Below are positions 1-8,781 of a stretch of 64,000 bases of DNA, piece by piece (within the stretch, counting starts at the first letter, position 1; every line of letters starts with the position of its first letter). Below the pieces are notes generated by a model, which was given only the letters and a program-made list of their open reading frames with translations, had not been told where the DNA came from and made no database searches. A program made the translations under genes and the position numbers. The DNA is from an uncultured Candidatus Saccharibacteria bacterium (GTDB lineage: Bacteria; Patescibacteriota; Saccharimonadia; Saccharimonadales; Saccharimonadaceae): positions 51,188-115,187 of the forward strand of contig CALHWE010000014.1 in NCBI GenBank assembly GCA_938036785.1, given 5' to 3'.

Positions 1-7
1 CCAGACA

Positions 8-1417
8 TCAGGCGCTCCTTTCTGTAGCTGCTTGGGTTGCCACAGCAAGCAGCGTTGCATCACTCTGCATGGGGCCAATCAACTGCGCACCGATTGGCAA
101 GCCCGCCTGGTTCACTCCAGCCGGCACATTCAGTGCAGGTAAGCCTGCCAGACTGGCTGGCACTGTCATGATATCCGCGAGATACATCTTAAGCGGGTCG
201 TCGCTGTTTTCACCAAGACCAAAGGCAGGAGTTGGTGCTGTTGGCAAAAGAAGCATGTCGTATTGCCCAAACAAGGCGTTAAATTCGTTGATGAGCAATG
301 TCCGCGCTTTTTGCGCCTGGAGATAGTACGCGTCGAAATACCCACTACTTAGTACGTAGCTACCAATCATAATGCGCCGCTTGTTCTCTGGCATAAAGCC
401 TTCGTCGCGACTCCGACCATAAAGCTCGGCCAGTGTCTTAACTCCCTCAGCGCGATGGCCATAGCGTACACCATCGTAGCGCGCCAGGTTGCTTGAGATC
501 TCAGCCGGCACAACAATGTAGTAGATAGCAAGGGCATGCTGAAGCATCGGCATGCTTACTGTCTCGACGGTATGGCCATGCGATCGCAGGGTATCGGCAT
601 ACTGGCTGACCGCCTGACGCACCTCCGCATCAACACCATCACCCATTGCTTCGTTGATGATACCGATTTTCAGCTGCTGCGGCGTCTCTGCCGCAGGCGC
701 GAAGAAGTCGGGCAGCGTCGTCATATCCTTCGGATCTTGGCCAGCCATAACGCTCATTACCACAGCAATATCCTCAGCACTGCGCGCAAAGCAGCCCATC
801 GTATCAGTGCTCGAGGCCATTGCCACGACACCATAGCGGCTCGCTGTGCCATAGGTTGGCTTGATACCATACACGCCATTAAAACTGGCGGGTTGGCGAA
901 TCGAGCCTCCCGTATCTGTTCCTAAGGCAAATGGCACAATGTCGAGCGCTGTCACCACAGCCGAGCCGCCACTACTGCCACCAGCAACTTTCGTCTTGTC
1001 GACAGCGTTGTGTGTAGCGCCAAAGTATGAGTTCTCTGTGCTCCCGCCATGCGCAAAGGCATCGAGGTTGCTCTTGCCAATGCAGATCGCCCCAGCTGCT
1101 TCAAGCTTATCTACCACCGTTGCCTGAAGAGGCGTATCAAAGTTCTCAAGCATCTTGCTAGCTGCCGTACTTGGTGCACCATACGCAAGATAATTATCCT
1201 TAACGACGAACGGCACACCAGCCAGCACTCCAATGTCCTCGCCCCGAGTCAGTGCCTCATCAATTTCTCGTGCCCGCTGCAGTGCCCGCTCCTCTGTCAG
1301 ACTCAGCAGGGCGTGGTATTCCTTAGCATCACGCGCCCGCTGCAAAGCCGCTTGTACCTGAGCAGTAGCCGATGTCTGGCCTTGTTTGATCTGAGCAACT
1401 CTCTCTGTAATATTCAT
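8..1417 (-). CDS. gatA: Glu-tRNA(Gln)/Asp-tRNA(Asn) amidotransferase subunit A
   Basis: GatA is the glutaminase of the GatCAB complex: it frees ammonia from glutamine, and GatB uses it to amidate Glu-tRNA(Gln) or Asp-tRNA(Asn). The 469-residue protein has normal family length. It shows the amidase signature GGSSGGS (146-152) and a Lys73-Ser148-Ser172 triad with the spacing of characterised GatA. The start ATG lies one base after the gatC stop, so the two are co-transcribed and probably translationally coupled. GatB is not in the window and may lie beyond the left edge. The stop is TGA, consistent with the standard code. Confidence 0.97.
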   Translation of the reverse strand: MNITERVAQIKQGQTSATAQVQAALQRARDAKEYHALLSLTEERALQRAREIDEALTRGEDIGVLAGVPFVVKDNYLAYGAPSTAASKMLENFDTPLQATVVDKLEAAGAICIGKSNLDAFAHGGSTENSYFGATHNAVDKTKVAGGSSGGSAVVTALDIVPFALGTDTGGSIRQPASFNGVYGIKPTYGTASRYGVVAMASSTDTMGCFARSAEDIAVVMSVMAGQDPKDMTTLPDFFAPAAETPQQLKIGIINEAMGDGVDAEVRQAVSQYADTLRSHGHTVETVSMPMLQHALAIYYIVVPAEISSNLARYDGVRYGHRAEGVKTLAELYGRSRDEGFMPENKRRIMIGSYVLSSGYFDAYYLQAQKARTLLINEFNALFGQYDMLLLPTAPTPAFGLGENSDDPLKMYLADIMTVPASLAGLPALNVPAGVNQAGLPIGAQLIGPMQSDATLLAVATQAATERSA

Positions 1418-1418
1418 A

Positions 1419-1712
1419 TCACAACACCTTTGGTACTTTTACACAATTATCTGCCTGCTCGGCGGCTAGCCCCAATAGCTGCTCGCGCGATACGTCGCTA
1501 GCATCTATTGTGTCAGGCCGCCACACATTAGTCAGGCCAGTTACTTGGTAGGTTGGCTCGACACCAGTCGTGTCGAGGGTGGATAGCTGCTCAATGTAGT
1601 GCAGGATATCCTCGAGGTTTTGGCGCAGCGCGGCAACGTCGGCTGAATCACCAAGACTAATCGAACTTAATTGTGCAAGGTGCTGCACATCTTCAGTGGT
1701 AATACTACTCAT
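1419..1712 (-). CDS. gatC: Glu-tRNA(Gln)/Asp-tRNA(Asn) amidotransferase subunit C
   Basis: GatC is the small subunit that wraps around and stabilises GatA in the GatCAB complex. The 97 residues match the family: an N-terminal VQHLAQLSSISL helix, a helical DILHYIEQL segment and an extended C-terminal tail. I chose the ATG at 1712 over the one at 1733. The upstream ATG is followed at once by an extended -10 box (TGGTACAAT), so it would lie outside the transcript. The -10 hexamer ends nine bases before the chosen ATG and no Shine-Dalgarno is present, so a near-leaderless mRNA for gatCA is likely. Confidence 0.93.
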   Translation of the reverse strand: MSSITTEDVQHLAQLSSISLGDSADVAALRQNLEDILHYIEQLSTLDTTGVEPTYQVTGLTNVWRPDTIDASDVSREQLLGLAAEQADNCVKVPKVL

Positions 1713-1818
1713 TATGGATATATTGTACCACATTCGGTGCGTGGAATCGCTATATATCAGTGAGCAACGAGTAATGCGTCAGTGAGAAGTATAGGTAGCA
1801 CAGGGTACAATGCTAATG

Positions 1819-2277
1819 CTAAGCTACTTCCAACTTATCGCTCTTAGCCCGATTGCAGCGCCAACAGAGTGCTCGCAAATTTTGCTCGGTCGTGATACCG
1901 CCTCTTGACACTGGCACAATATGGTCAACTTCGAGCAAGAGGTGTTTCTCATCCCGGCGCGAGACATGGCACTTCTGGCATTCGTAGTTGTCTCTGCGCA
2001 AGATAAACCGTCTGAGCTTTGGCGTCATAAGCTGACGCTGAAACCGCGCAGATTTGCGATATGCTATCTGCTGGCTGAGATATTCTGCCAATTTTTGGAG
2101 CTTTTTCTCTGTAAGAATGATATCAAACGAGTAGTTATTGCGCTTGGCAGGCGAAGTGTACTTAAATGAATATACGAGGAAATAGTTCTTTTCAAACTTA
2201 GGTAATGTATTCGACCCAAGCTGCTTCATTGTCATTTTTCTTGAAAATATAGGCTCCAACGTACATTTTGGCGTCAA
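1819..2277 (-). CDS. HNH endonuclease, C-terminal half of a probably frameshifted gene
   Basis: The C-terminal part is a clear HNH nuclease: two CxxC pairs (CQKC and CWRC) flank the catalytic stretch LEVDHIVPVSRGG, ending NRAKS. In related HNH proteins this domain follows a segment resembling WVxYIT-x-PxFxKNYxxxYxFKYTSP. Here the first part of that segment (AAWVEYIT) is the end of the overlapping upstream frame, and the rest (LPKFEKNYF onward) is in this one. The first residues of this frame, before about position 2200, do not look like protein of the family. I read it as the detached C-terminal half of one gene broken near 2202-2206. Independent expression from an internal ATG cannot be excluded. 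Confidence 0.7.
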   Translation of the reverse strand: MTPKCTLEPIFSRKMTMKQLGSNTLPKFEKNYFLVYSFKYTSPAKRNNYSFDIILTEKKLQKLAEYLSQQIAYRKSARFQRQLMTPKLRRFILRRDNYECQKCHVSRRDEKHLLLEVDHIVPVSRGGITTEQNLRALCWRCNRAKSDKLEVA

Positions 2278-2800
2278 TGAAGTCCATAATCTCGTTGTAT
2301 TCGCTCCGCAGTATTGCCTCAGTCTTTTTGATTGTGTCGTATTTCTGGAGGATTTGCTCGAGTGTTTGCACTGTCTCTTCGTTTATTGTGCGCTGCGCAA
2401 AAAAATATTTGACAATATAGCGGTATGGGTCAAGCTGCGCATTTTTATACACCGTGAGTGTGCTATTTTTCACATGCGCATGCGAAAGCATCGACTGCTG
2501 CTGACGAATAAACTGCTTTGTTTCGGGCAAAAAAGCATTGAAGTCGTTGTATTCTTGTATTTGCTTGGCAAGCCTCTGCTTGACACTTTGAAACTCGACT
2601 GTTTTGTAATAATCACGCGTCCTCCAAAATACGATGCAATAACAAACGACAAAGAATATCACTGGCAGGCAGAGCAGTACAACGTTACAGATTGCAAGCC
2701 CAATAAGAATCGACCACCGGATAAACTCCGGTCGACGATCGATCGTTGCCAAGAAATATATCACATACTCTGGCAGGGCGTGAGTATCACGTATAGGCAT
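2198..2800 (-). CDS. Membrane-anchored N-terminal half of split HNH protein
   Basis: This 200-residue frame has one long hydrophobic stretch at about 28-57, probably a hairpin or a single long membrane segment. A charged helical region rich in Gln, Lys and Glu follows to about residue 180. It ends ...AAWVEYIT and then a stop, exactly where HNH relatives continue into the nuclease. The overlap with the HNH frame is 80 bases. A TATAAT box at 2811-2816 lies ten bases before the ATG. The function is not known; if the frames were once joined, the product would be a membrane-tethered nuclease. Confidence 0.6.
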   Translation of the reverse strand: MPIRDTHALPEYVIYFLATIDRRPEFIRWSILIGLAICNVVLLCLPVIFFVVCYCIVFWRTRDYYKTVEFQSVKQRLAKQIQEYNDFNAFLPETKQFIRQQQSMLSHAHVKNSTLTVYKNAQLDPYRYIVKYFFAQRTINEETVQTLEQILQKYDTIKKTEAILRSEYNEIMDFIDAKMYVGAYIFKKNDNEAAWVEYIT

Positions 2801-2859
2801 ACTACATCATATTATACACTCTGTGCATGTGCCGATCGTGGGTTTACTCAGCTACTGCT

Positions 2860-4833
2860 CTACAACTTACTCTTCACTTCGGCGATCAGATCTCGCAATT
2901 CGGCTGCTCGCTCAAACTCAAGATTGGCACTAGCGAGATTCATTTGGCCAGTCAGATCTTTGATAAGGCTCTTGTATTCGTCCTTGGGGATTTTACGCAG
3001 GTCAAGCTTGGGCGCGTCATCCTCTTTTTGCGGGATGATGGAGCGTAGGCCTTCGTCGATCGCTTTATTAATGCCACGCGGTGTAATGCCATGTTCGCGA
3101 TTGTATGCCTGCTGAATTTCGCGTCGGCGTTTGGTTTCGTCAATCGCTCGGCGCATACTATCGGTGATACTATCGCCATACATAATTACCCTGCCCTCAA
3201 CGTGGCGAGCTGCCCGGCCAATTGTCTGGATGAGGCTGCGCTCGCTACGGAGGAAGCCTTCTTTGTCGGCATCCATAATCGCCACCAAGCTGACCTCTGG
3301 CAAGTCGATCCCCTCACGCAAGAGATTGATCCCCACCAGGACATCATACAGACCCATACGCAGATCACGTAGAATGTCACCGCGCTCGAGCGTGTCTATC
3401 TCACTGTGGATATAAGCTGTCTTGATACCGAGGTCGGTCAGGTAGGTAGAGAGATCCTCAGCCATCCGCTTAGTGAGCGTTGTCACGAGCACGCGCTGCT
3501 GCTGGCTGGTGCGCTCGCGAATTTCTGCAATGAGGTCATCTACCTGCCCTTCAGTTGGGCGAACTATAATTTCTGGGTCGAGCAAACCAGTAGGACGAAT
3601 CACCTGCTGAGCAGGAGCAGGGCTGCGCTCTAGCTCATAATCACCAGGGGTAGCAGAGACATAAATCACTTGGTTGATATGTTTATCAAATTCATCAAAG
3701 CGCAGTGGGCGATTGTCTAGCGCACTCGGTAGGCGAAAGCCATGCTCCACCAGCACTTCTTTGCGAGCGCGGTCACCATTATACATCGCGCGCACCTGGG
3801 GGACGGTTACATGACTCTCGTCGATCAGCATCAAGAAATCGTCAGGAAAGTAATCGAGCAAGGTAGCTGGCTGCTCACCCGCTTCGCGGTTGGTGAGATA
3901 GCGACTATAGTTCTCGATCCCCTTCACAAAGCCAGTCTGCTCGAGCATTTCCAGGTCGTACTTAGTACGCTGGCTCAAGCGCTGCGCCTCAAGCAGCTTG
4001 CCGTGCGCTTCAAACCACTGCTCACGCTCCTCATACTCCTGTCGAATCCGGTCAATCGCCTGCTTAATTTTCTCCTTAGGTGTTGCATAGTGGCTACTCG
4101 GAAAGATGGTAAACTCCGCTGGCTCATCGAGGATCTCGCCAGTGAGCGGGTTGATATGCGTAATCCGATCTACCTCATCTCCAAAAAATTCCACCCGATA
4201 GGCCGTCTCTTGCCCTGCTGGAAAGACATCGACCACATCACCCTTAACGCGAAAGGCACCGCGTGCAAAATCGATATCATTGCGATGGTATTGGATATCC
4301 ATCAACTGGCGCAAAAATTTATCCTGAACACGCCGCTCACCCTGGCGCACCGTGACGGACAGCTCATAATAGTCGGCGGGCGAACCAAGACCATAGATAC
4401 AGCTCACACTAGCAATGATAATTACATCGCGGCGCGTGAGTAATGCATCAGTCGCCGCATGGCGGAGGCGGTCGATTTCCTCATTGATGGCCGAATCCTT
4501 TTCGATATATGTATCACTGCTGGCAATATATGCTTCTGGCTGATAATAATCAAAATAACTGACAAAGTAGTGTACTTCATTGTCTGGAAAGAACTGCTTG
4601 AACTCACTAAAGAGCTGCGCCGCGAGTGTCTTGTTATGCGCCAAAACAAGCGTCGGCACACCACGCCGAGCGATAATATTTGCCATCGTAAAGGTCTTAC
4701 CGCTACCCGTTGCACCAAGTAGTGTCTGCTCGCGCTGGCCAGCTTCCAGGCCACTAAGTAGCTGGGCGATCGCCTGTGGCTGATCACCGGTCGGTTGATA
4801 GGAAGAACGAAGCTGAAATGGTATGTGCGTCAC
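2860..4833 (-). CDS. uvrB: Excinuclease ABC subunit B
   Basis: UvrB is the damage-verifying helicase-like subunit of nucleotide excision repair; it receives DNA from UvrA and recruits UvrC. The 657-residue length is normal. Walker A GATGSGKT is at 40-47. The tyrosine-rich beta-hairpin region (YFDYYQPEAYI) follows, the DESH box is near residue 340, and the last 35 residues form the UVR domain that contacts UvrC. The start codon is GTG at 4833, with AAGGAG directly upstream and a TGCTACACT -10-like box in the 27-base gap to the previous gene. It may therefore have its own promoter besides read-through from the epimerase gene. uvrA and uvrC are not in the window. Confidence 0.97.
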   Translation of the reverse strand: MTHIPFQLRSSYQPTGDQPQAIAQLLSGLEAGQREQTLLGATGSGKTFTMANIIARRGVPTLVLAHNKTLAAQLFSEFKQFFPDNEVHYFVSYFDYYQPEAYIASSDTYIEKDSAINEEIDRLRHAATDALLTRRDVIIIASVSCIYGLGSPADYYELSVTVRQGERRVQDKFLRQLMDIQYHRNDIDFARGAFRVKGDVVDVFPAGQETAYRVEFFGDEVDRITHINPLTGEILDEPAEFTIFPSSHYATPKEKIKQAIDRIRQEYEEREQWFEAHGKLLEAQRLSQRTKYDLEMLEQTGFVKGIENYSRYLTNREAGEQPATLLDYFPDDFLMLIDESHVTVPQVRAMYNGDRARKEVLVEHGFRLPSALDNRPLRFDEFDKHINQVIYVSATPGDYELERSPAPAQQVIRPTGLLDPEIIVRPTEGQVDDLIAEIRERTSQQQRVLVTTLTKRMAEDLSTYLTDLGIKTAYIHSEIDTLERGDILRDLRMGLYDVLVGINLLREGIDLPEVSLVAIMDADKEGFLRSERSLIQTIGRAARHVEGRVIMYGDSITDSMRRAIDETKRRREIQQAYNREHGITPRGINKAIDEGLRSIIPQKEDDAPKLDLRKIPKDEYKSLIKDLTGQMNLASANLEFERAAELRDLIAEVKSKL

Positions 4834-4860
4834 GCTCCTTAGTGTAGCATAGCGCGGGGC

Positions 4861-5505
4861 TTAAATCACACTCTGGCGATTCATCTCAGCCAGGAGTTTG
4901 TTGTACGTTGCTTGCGGATCTTTGGCGTGGTTGATCGCTCCACCAACACTAATCACATCAGCCCCACCCTGGGCAATATGGAAGACATTATCTACCGTCA
5001 CGCCACCATCCCAGCCAATCTCGACCCGAGGATGAATAGCCCGCACCAGCCGGATTTTCTCCAGCTGCATCATCCGCGCCTTGCCACCAAACTCACCCAG
5101 CTTGCCGCTAACGATCGATACATAGTCGGCCGTCTCGATATACGATGCCACTGTCTCGGGTACCGTCGTACGCTGCAGGGCCACACCAGCATGAATACCA
5201 GCTTGCTTGACCTGTTGCAAGACAGGGATCAAATCCTCTTTGACTTCGGCATGAAAGATAATTGTGCTGGGCCGCAGCTTGATCAGTTTCTCAACGTACA
5301 CGCTAGGGCGCGCCACCATAGCGTGGATATCAACCGTCCACGACTGAGGCCACCACAGTTGGCCGATCCCTACCGTTTGACGGGGCGCAAATACGCCATC
5401 AGAAATATCAATATGAACCCGCTTGGCAAACGGCATAAAATGCTCTACCGCAGCCTTGTATTCATCAGTTTTTGTACTCAAAATAATTGGTGCTATGACA
5501 GCCAT
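4861..5505 (-). CDS. Ribulose-phosphate 3-epimerase-like TIM-barrel protein
   Basis: It resembles ribulose-5-phosphate 3-epimerase, the pentose-phosphate enzyme interconverting ribulose 5-phosphate and xylulose 5-phosphate. Family landmarks are HIDISDG near residue 31 (usually HxDxMDG), a later DIHAM histidine, and GWDGGV near the C terminus. These supply the metal-binding His/Asp set of the active site. The first motif is degenerate (Ser for Met), so substrate specificity is uncertain and I give no symbol. I start at the ATG at 5505: the ATG nine bases upstream overlaps a TATAAT box (5513-5518), which leaves seven bases before 5505 and implies a leaderless message. Confidence 0.75.
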   Translation of the reverse strand: MAVIAPIILSTKTDEYKAAVEHFMPFAKRVHIDISDGVFAPRQTVGIGQLWWPQSWTVDIHAMVARPSVYVEKLIKLRPSTIIFHAEVKEDLIPVLQQVKQAGIHAGVALQRTTVPETVASYIETADYVSIVSGKLGEFGGKARMMQLEKIRLVRAIHPRVEIGWDGGVTVDNVFHIAQGGADVISVGGAINHAKDPQATYNKLLAEMNRQSVI

Positions 5506-5588
5506 GCCAGACATTATACGGCGTCTGACGTGTGTTGTAAAGACGGCGACGGAATTCTTTCACGTTTGCGAGAGCTAAGGAGGGAGTG

Positions 5589-5879
5589 CTAGACTGACGT
5601 GCGCGAAGAGTTGGTTTCTCGAACTCTTTTTACACTATCTAAGAAAGCGTCATCAAAGTCCTCGTATTCTATCTTCTTTGTCTTGTCAATTAGTGATTCC
5701 AGTTCTGCCATTTCTTGCGAAGATAACACGCAGCCATTTGCGGCTAATATTGTGCAAATATGCTCAAGGGCGACAGCCCATTCGCCCACATCATTGAACA
5801 TTGTCGCTAGTTCCACGTCAGTATTTGTTAGGTAGGGGCTTTTGTCGATATAGTCTTGTATTGCTTTTGTCAAACTCAT
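5589..5879 (-). CDS. Small MafI-like immunity protein candidate
   Basis: This 96-residue acidic, all-helical protein has a central GEWAVALEHICTILAANGC segment and a following helix SSQEMAELESLID. That pattern recalls MafI-type immunity proteins, which neutralise secreted polymorphic or contact-dependent toxins. The match is from memory of the family pattern and is not certain. No toxin gene is adjacent: the neighbours are an epimerase-like gene and a pilin. It would thus be an orphan immunity gene, plausible for a cell living attached to another bacterium. It could also be an unrelated small regulatory protein. Confidence 0.5.
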   Translation of the reverse strand: MSLTKAIQDYIDKSPYLTNTDVELATMFNDVGEWAVALEHICTILAANGCVLSSQEMAELESLIDKTKKIEYEDFDDAFLDSVKRVRETNSSRTSV

Positions 5880-5959
5880 GTTAATACTCTAGCACAATAC
5901 ATCGGGCAATCAAGCAACTTATAACACGTTTTATGGCAAACCTTGCGAACAGTAACCCT

Positions 5960-6373
5960 CTACAAACTCGCTGGGCAGCTCCCTGCCTGCGGCCGTGCCA
6001 TGCCAGTGGTGGCGTAGTAGCGAATGTCGGTGAGATGGCGGTCGGTGGCTTGGACACAGAATTTGGTAGCATCGGTGCTCAGCGTAACCTGCACAGCTGT
6101 ATCGCTTGGCGGACGGTAACCGACTTGCTCAAGGTTAGTGCTATAGCTTGCACCACTAGCGCTGGCATTGGCGTGGTGCGTCTTGATCGCCTCAAGTGCA
6201 CTGGTGGCTGCCGCACGCGTTGCAACATCGACCGAGCGCCGCCGATAGCCCGAATATGCCGTCATAGACAGCGTTACGAGCAAGCCCAAGATCGCAATCA
6301 CAATCATCAGCTCCATGAGCGTGAAGCCCTTCTGGCTCCGCTGTATCCACCATACCGCCCTGCTTTGCCTCAT
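5960..6373 (-). CDS. Type IV pilin-like protein (prepilin)
   Basis: A class III signal sits at the N terminus: a short basic leader, then KG|FTLMELMIVIAI with cleavage expected after Gly16 and the conserved Glu at mature position 5. The hydrophobic helix continues to about residue 35. The C-terminal domain holds two cysteines (FCVQA and GSCPA) that could form the disulfide-bonded loop seen in pilins. The ATG at 6373 is preceded by GGAGGGAG. An extended -10 box TGCTATAGT lies at 6413-6421, divergent from the RelA/SpoT gene. No pilus assembly ATPase, platform protein or prepilin peptidase is nearby, so this is a solitary pilin gene. Confidence 0.88.
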   Translation of the reverse strand: MRQSRAVWWIQRSQKGFTLMELMIVIAILGLLVTLSMTAYSGYRRRSVDVATRAAATSALEAIKTHHANASASGASYSTNLEQVGYRPPSDTAVQVTLSTDATKFCVQATDRHLTDIRYYATTGMARPQAGSCPASL

Positions 6374-6465
6374 TATATTTCTCCCTCCATTAGCATAAGC
6401 ATATTTAAACATCACTATAGCAGGTGGAATGGTCAAGGGCAATAGCACTTTTCTTCTTGGCAGTA

Positions 6466-6471
6466 TATACT
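6466..6471 (+). promoter_or_regulatory. -10 box of the RelA/SpoT gene
   Basis: TATACT ends six bases before the ATG at 6478. Transcription starts usually lie six to seven bases past this hexamer, so the mRNA would begin at or within the start codon. Confidence 0.6.
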
Positions 6472-6477
6472 AGGTTT

Positions 6478-8049
6478 ATGGTGACCAAACAAGACGTCCT
6501 GACAAAAGCCCGCGGCCTCTATAGCGAAGATCAGCTGTATGAAATTGACCATGCGATCGACTTCGCCACCCAGGCACACCACGGACAAAAACGTAAAAGC
6601 GGTGAACCCTACATTACCCATCCACTGAGCGTTGCAATTATCTTGATTGACTGGGGAATGGACAGCGACACCATCATCGCGGGTATTCTTCACGATACCG
6701 TTGAGGATACCGAGACGTCACTAGACGATATCGAGTCACTTTTTGGACATGATGTATCCTTCCTCGTTGATGGCGTGACGAAGGTGAGTCAAGCTCGGGC
6801 TGGTATGCGCGACCTCGACCACTATCTCCCTCAGACAAAAGACAACCTTACCAAGCTGCTTATTGCTGTGGGACAGGACGTGCGCGTCATCATCATCAAG
6901 CTGGCCGACCGGCTGCACAATATGCAGACGTTGCAATTCAAGTCGCCCGAAAAGCAGCAAAAGATCGCCCGAGAAACACTCGAGGTCTTCGCTCCCATGG
7001 CCGACCAGCTAGGTATGGGGCGCGTGCGGATGGAACTAGAGGAGCTTGCCTTTAGCTACCTTGACCCCAAAGAATACAAGCGGCTTGAGAAGGTCATGAA
7101 GCAGCGCCTGGGCAAAAGCACCCGCAAGCTTGGCGTCGTCCGCCTTGAGGTCGAGCAAGCACTCAAGGACGAGAAGCTCGAGTTTGAGATCAATGGGCGA
7201 GTCAAAAGCCTCTACAGCCTGCACCGCAAGCTCCAAAAGCGCGGTAGTCTTGATAATATTTATGACCTGATGGCACTACGCATCATTGTCCACACCAAGG
7301 AAGAGTGCTACTTAGTGTTGGGCATTCTCCACTCGCTCTACCAACCGATGATCGCTCGTATCAAAGACTATATTTCCATCCCCAAGCCAAACGGCTACCA
7401 GAGCCTCCATACAACGGTCATCACGCCCAATAAGCAGATTGTCGAGTTCCAGATCCGCACGCGCGATATGCATGAATACGCCGAGCGCGGCCTTGCTGCC
7501 AGCTTCCACTACCAGCAACAAAAAGACAGTAAAGAGTATCTTAAGGGCGACTCCAGGCGTGGTGTGTCAAACCTACCGGCTCAGCTGCAGTGGATTACGC
7601 AATTGCAAGAAATCGCTGCTCGCTTGCGCGCTGGCGAGGATATCCCTCGCGAGCAGCTATCAATCGACCTCTTTGGCAATCGTATCTTCGTTTTTTCTCC
7701 TAAGGGCGATATCTACAACCTCCCCGAGGGGGCTTTGCCACTCGATTTTGCCTATGCCATCCACTCTGATATCGCCAAGCACGCCTATGGCTTCCGGATC
7801 AACGGCAAAATGGAATCATTCGAGCGGCCACTTGAGAATGGTGATGTCATCGAAGTCCTCACCCGCAAGCTCTCCTACCCCAAGCCAGGTTGGGCACAGC
7901 TCGTTACTACCAGCCACGCGCGCGACAAACTCCGCCTCCAGCTCAACAAAATCCGCGTCCAAGCTGTGAATGGCGCCATCAATCTGACGGATAAAATTAT
8001 GCCAATCGGTAAGCCTGACGCTGCTTCGAAAAAGTCAAAGAGTAAATAG
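6478..8049 (+). CDS. RelA/SpoT-family (p)ppGpp synthetase/hydrolase
   Basis: This bifunctional-type RSH enzyme makes and degrades the alarmone (p)ppGpp. The N-terminal HD hydrolase domain has ITHP at 47-50, HD at 72-73 and LADRLHNMQ near 142-150. The synthetase domain has RIKD at 294-297, of the RxKD type associated with bifunctional enzymes, followed by SIPKPNGYQSLHTTV. A TGS domain lies at about 395-455. The chain stops at 523 residues, so the usual C-terminal helical, zinc-finger and ACT regions are missing. The ATG at 6478 is chosen because TATACT (6466-6471) ends six bases upstream, and the region before it is promoter. A 15-bp-stem terminator follows. Confidence 0.93.
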   Translation: MVTKQDVLTKARGLYSEDQLYEIDHAIDFATQAHHGQKRKSGEPYITHPLSVAIILIDWGMDSDTIIAGILHDTVEDTETSLDDIESLFGHDVSFLVDGVTKVSQARAGMRDLDHYLPQTKDNLTKLLIAVGQDVRVIIIKLADRLHNMQTLQFKSPEKQQKIARETLEVFAPMADQLGMGRVRMELEELAFSYLDPKEYKRLEKVMKQRLGKSTRKLGVVRLEVEQALKDEKLEFEINGRVKSLYSLHRKLQKRGSLDNIYDLMALRIIVHTKEECYLVLGILHSLYQPMIARIKDYISIPKPNGYQSLHTTVITPNKQIVEFQIRTRDMHEYAERGLAASFHYQQQKDSKEYLKGDSRRGVSNLPAQLQWITQLQEIAARLRAGEDIPREQLSIDLFGNRIFVFSPKGDIYNLPEGALPLDFAYAIHSDIAKHAYGFRINGKMESFERPLENGDVIEVLTRKLSYPKPGWAQLVTTSHARDKLRLQLNKIRVQAVNGAINLTDKIMPIGKPDAASKKSKSK

Positions 8050-8054
8050 CTATA

Positions 8055-8085
8055 ATACAAAATACCCCAGTGGGGTATTTTGTAT
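8055..8085. terminator. Bidirectional terminator between RSH gene and ppa
   Basis: Near-perfect inverted repeat with arms of about 15 bases around a one-base loop; the core is ATACCCC/GGGGTAT flanked by A and T tracts. It can act for both convergent genes. Confidence 0.9.
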
Positions 8086-8102
8086 TTGCTTGAGCATGCT
8101 AT

Positions 8103-8633
8103 CTAGCGTTCATTCCAACGCGCAATAGATTCATGAATAATCTGCTTGGCACGCGCTGCGTCGCCAAAGCCCTTCACTACAGTAGTGCCAGGCTTCTTGA
8201 GGTCTTTGTAGTGGTTGAAGTGGTGCTCGATTTGCTTGAGCGTTGCAGCAGGAAGATCTTCGAGCGAGTTGATTGCATCACCTGTGTTGCGGTCATCTGC
8301 TGGCACGACGATCACCTTATCGTCCACCTCGCCATCATCTACAAACTCCAGCACGCCAATCACCTTGCCTTCCAAAACGACACCAGTTGTTAGTGGCTGA
8401 TCGGTGATAATGAGTGCATCAAGCTCATCACCATCTTCATCTAGGGTTTGTGGAATGAAGCCATAGTTGGTTGGCTTGGCAAAGATTGCTGGCTCGACCC
8501 GGTCGAGCTTCATCACTGCGAGGTCGCGATCCCATTCAATTTTGTGGTAGCTCCCTTGCGGAATCTCCACCACCACATTAACAACACCAGCGTCAACATC
8601 GCCTGGCGTTAGTACTTTATTAAAATCTGCCAT
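8103..8633 (-). CDS. ppa: Inorganic pyrophosphatase, family I
   Basis: It hydrolyses pyrophosphate and so drives nucleic-acid synthesis and aminoacylation. The 176-residue length matches bacterial family I enzymes. The signature DEDGDELDALI supplies the metal-binding aspartates, with PTNYGFIP and KWDRDLAV-like substrate-binding strands before it. The ATG has AAAGGAGC upstream, and an AAAAT-type -10 about 30 bases before the start gives a normal short leader. It is convergent with the RelA/SpoT gene and shares its terminator. Confidence 0.96.
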   Translation of the reverse strand: MADFNKVLTPGDVDAGVVNVVVEIPQGSYHKIEWDRDLAVMKLDRVEPAIFAKPTNYGFIPQTLDEDGDELDALIITDQPLTTGVVLEGKVIGVLEFVDDGEVDDKVIVVPADDRNTGDAINSLEDLPAATLKQIEHHFNHYKDLKKPGTTVVKGFGDAARAKQIIHESIARWNER

Positions 8634-8763
8634 TTGTATTAGCTCCTTTCTGTTGCTATCTGTTTTATTTTAGCAAAATCTGCTCGGTAATGGCAAAAGA
8701 AGATGAGCTGGCAGTGCAACCTTGCTCTGCAGGCACATTAATTCTCATCACTAACCCATTTGA

Positions 8764-8772
8764 TGGTATAAT
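8764..8772 (+). promoter_or_regulatory. Extended -10 promoter of the phosphodiesterase gene
   Basis: TGGTATAAT matches the extended -10 consensus perfectly and leaves nine bases before the ATG, so the leader is only two or three bases. Confidence 0.65.
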
Positions 8773-8781
8773 ACTGCTAGC

